Below, one piece after another: positions 6,061-6,867 of a stretch of DNA of 6,867 nucleotides (positions are counted from its first letter, which is position 1; each line of letters opens with the position of its first letter). The notes beneath the pieces are model-generated. The model was not told the origin of the DNA. It saw nothing but the letters and a program-made list of their open reading frames with translations, and did not search any database. The position numbers and the translations under genes were made by a program. Source of the DNA: Desulfobacteraceae bacterium (GTDB lineage: Bacteria; Desulfobacterota; Desulfobacteria; Desulfobacterales; Desulfobacteraceae); the NCBI GenBank assembly GCA_003354055.1, contig PIVQ01000386.1, forward strand, positions 1 to 6,867, given 5' to 3'.

Positions 6061-6092
6061 TTGTTTGTTCTTTATATATTTGTTTGTTCTTT
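6061..6092. repeat. Short direct repeat across the end of cheW
   Basis: TTGTTTGTTCTTT occurs at 6061-6073 and 6080-6092, a 19-bp period with A/T-rich flanks. On the - strand one copy encodes the last CheW residues (K-E-Q-T) and the other starts at the stop codon and runs into the 27-nt cheW-receptor spacer. It looks like a small slippage duplication at the 3' end of cheW. The resulting A-rich leader upstream of the receptor's ribosome-binding site would be unstructured. Confidence 0.6.
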
Positions 6093-6590
6093 TACTATGG
6101 ATATGTCAGCCTGGTTGAGGACCTTGTCGATATTCAGGATAATTTTCACCCCTGAATCGGTCTTGGCCATTCCCAGGATATAGTCAGTTGACAGTCTGGC
6201 GCCAAATGAAGGTGGATCTTCAATGGCCTCTGCTGCTATGCTGAGAACCTCTGATACCGCATCCACAACAATGCCGATGAGCACCATCTCATCTTCAGTG
6301 TCAATTTCCACAACGATGATACAGGTCCGATCAGTATAGGGGATTTCTCCCATGTTGAATTTTAATCTCAGGTCAATGACCGGCAGCACCTTTCCTCTGA
6401 GATTGATGACTCCTTTGACAAAGCCCGGTGTCCTGGGCACGTTTGTGATGGGGACCATGCCAATAATTTCTTTGACCTTGAGAATGCCGATACCGTACGC
6501 TTCCGTTGCCAGGGTAAAGGTCAGGTATTTTCCGGCCTCTACTGTGGTGGCCCGGATGGCTTGGTCCAGAGCGTTGGTTGTTGTATTCAT
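6072..6590 (-). CDS. cheW: Chemotaxis coupling protein CheW
   Basis: CheW is the cytoplasmic adaptor that joins chemoreceptors to the CheA histidine kinase in signalling arrays. This 172-aa protein is normal in length. After a short N-terminal extension (1-19) the CheW fold covers about 20-165: L-T-F-T-L-A-T-E-A-Y-G-I-G-I-L-K-V-K-E-I-I (23-43), V-P-R-T-P-G-F-V-K-G-V-I-N-L-R-G-K-V-L-P-V-I-D-L-R (51-75, with the conserved N-L-R-G and P-V-I-D-L core including R65), and I-G-I-V-V-D-A-V-S-E-V (105-115) near the receptor/kinase interface. It lies between a 5'-incomplete gene ending 33 nt upstream and the receptor gene 27 nt downstream, all leftward, so the three probably share one mRNA and this CheW is likely the partner of that receptor. 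The ribosome-binding site is modest: AAGGGT about 10 nt before the ATG. Confidence 0.96.
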   Translation of the reverse strand: MNTTTNALDQAIRATTVEAGKYLTFTLATEAYGIGILKVKEIIGMVPITNVPRTPGFVKGVINLRGKVLPVIDLRLKFNMGEIPYTDRTCIIVVEIDTEDEMVLIGIVVDAVSEVLSIAAEAIEDPPSFGARLSTDYILGMAKTDSGVKIILNIDKVLNQADISIVKEQTNI

Positions 6591-6623
6591 AATTAGAAGT
6601 ACCCTTTATTCATAGATTCGCTA

Positions 6624-6867
6624 TTATCGTTGGATCATTTTGGTTAATACATCACAGACATCGTCATAGGGACCTGCTGAAAAACTGAAATACCTGGGTC
6701 TGAACCTATGAACCTGTTCAATTGTTTTTATGTCTTGATCCGGCAACAGGATGATAAGCTGCTCTCCTTCCAGAAGGTCTGTCAGATCGTCAAGCCTGTT
6801 CAATCGTTCCCTGGTATCTGCAAACAGGACAATGAATCGCTTGTCAAATAGACCGGTGCCTTTGTCT
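6624..6867 (-). CDS. C-terminal 80 residues of an alpha/beta, possibly receiver-like protein (5' end outside the window)
   Basis: A - strand frame is open from the window edge (first full codon at 6866-6864) to TAA at 6626-6624 and lacks its start. The 80 residues alternate strand and helix: R-F-I-V-L-F-A-D-T, then a Leu-rich helix R-E-R-L-N-R-L-D-D-L-T-D-L-L, strand Q-L-I-I-L-L-P-D, helix D-I-K-T-I-E-Q-V-H-R-F, strand R-P-R-Y-F-S-F-S, and a final amphipathic helix D-D-V-C-D-V-L-T-K-M-I-Q-R. This order resembles the second half of a CheY-type receiver or pseudo-receiver, but the conserved K-P of an active receiver's fifth strand is not evident, so phosphotransfer cannot be claimed. It ends 33 nt before cheW in the same direction, implying a shared operon and a chemotaxis or signalling role. 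The family is not recognised from this fragment. Confidence 0.72.
   Translation of the reverse strand, partial: DKGTGLFDKRFIVLFADTRERLNRLDDLTDLLEGEQLIILLPDQDIKTIEQVHRFRPRYFSFSAGPYDDVCDVLTKMIQR

Noticed and set aside
1..6867. tRNA, rRNA, riboswitch, CRISPR, toxin-antitoxin or defence genes
   Set aside because: No matching structure, repeat array or protein signature was seen on either strand; nearly all sequence is accounted for by the listed genes and short intergenic spaces.

Overview
The window looks like a chromosomal segment of a Desulfobacterota (delta-proteobacterial) organism, most likely near Desulfobacter/Desulfobacterium. This is inferred from protein style: a homodimeric-type glycyl-tRNA synthetase, a membrane chemoreceptor with CZB domains and a D-F-R-D-F tail, and a short QueG-like Fe-S protein. 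No ribosomal RNA or other taxonomic marker is present, so the placement is tentative. I see no tRNA, rRNA, CRISPR array, transposase or prophage gene.

Left part (1-1404, rightward): the 3' part of a glycyl-tRNA synthetase gene, cut by the window edge. It is followed at once by a 126-bp imperfect palindrome of the REP/MITE kind (1189-1314) and then by a strong, probably bidirectional intrinsic terminator (1364-1404) shared with the convergent gene.

Centre-left (1424-3171): a divergent pair. A 256-aa QueG-related double [4Fe-4S] protein runs leftward, and a LysR-type regulator (LrhA-like subgroup) runs rightward. The space between them holds a TTGACA-like element and a 21-bp dyad with a LysR box (ATA-N9-TAT). 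The regulator's start is better placed at 2299 than at the first in-frame ATG, 2266.

Centre (3172-3632): a small unrecognised protein gene (86 aa, start corrected to 3326 by its Shine-Dalgarno site). Its last codons contain a 13-bp perfect hairpin which, on the opposite strand, runs into eight U. It therefore looks like the terminator of the convergent chemotaxis operon embedded in this gene's coding sequence.

Right part (3633-6867, leftward): a tightly spaced chemotaxis operon. In transcription order it holds the end of an alpha/beta, possibly receiver-like protein (no start in the window), then cheW, then an 803-aa chemoreceptor. The receptor has two tandem CZB zinc-binding domains predicted to lie outside the cytoplasm, a long helical sensor region, no recognisable HAMP domain, a standard signalling hairpin, and a flexible C-terminal tether ending in a CheR-docking-like pentapeptide. 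CheW would couple this receptor to a CheA kinase encoded elsewhere.

Most of the window is ordinary. The points most worth checking are the tandem extracytoplasmic CZB receptor, the terminator inside the convergent gene, the palindromic repeat after glyS, and the LysR/QueG-like pair. I found no convincing evidence of a wholly new system.
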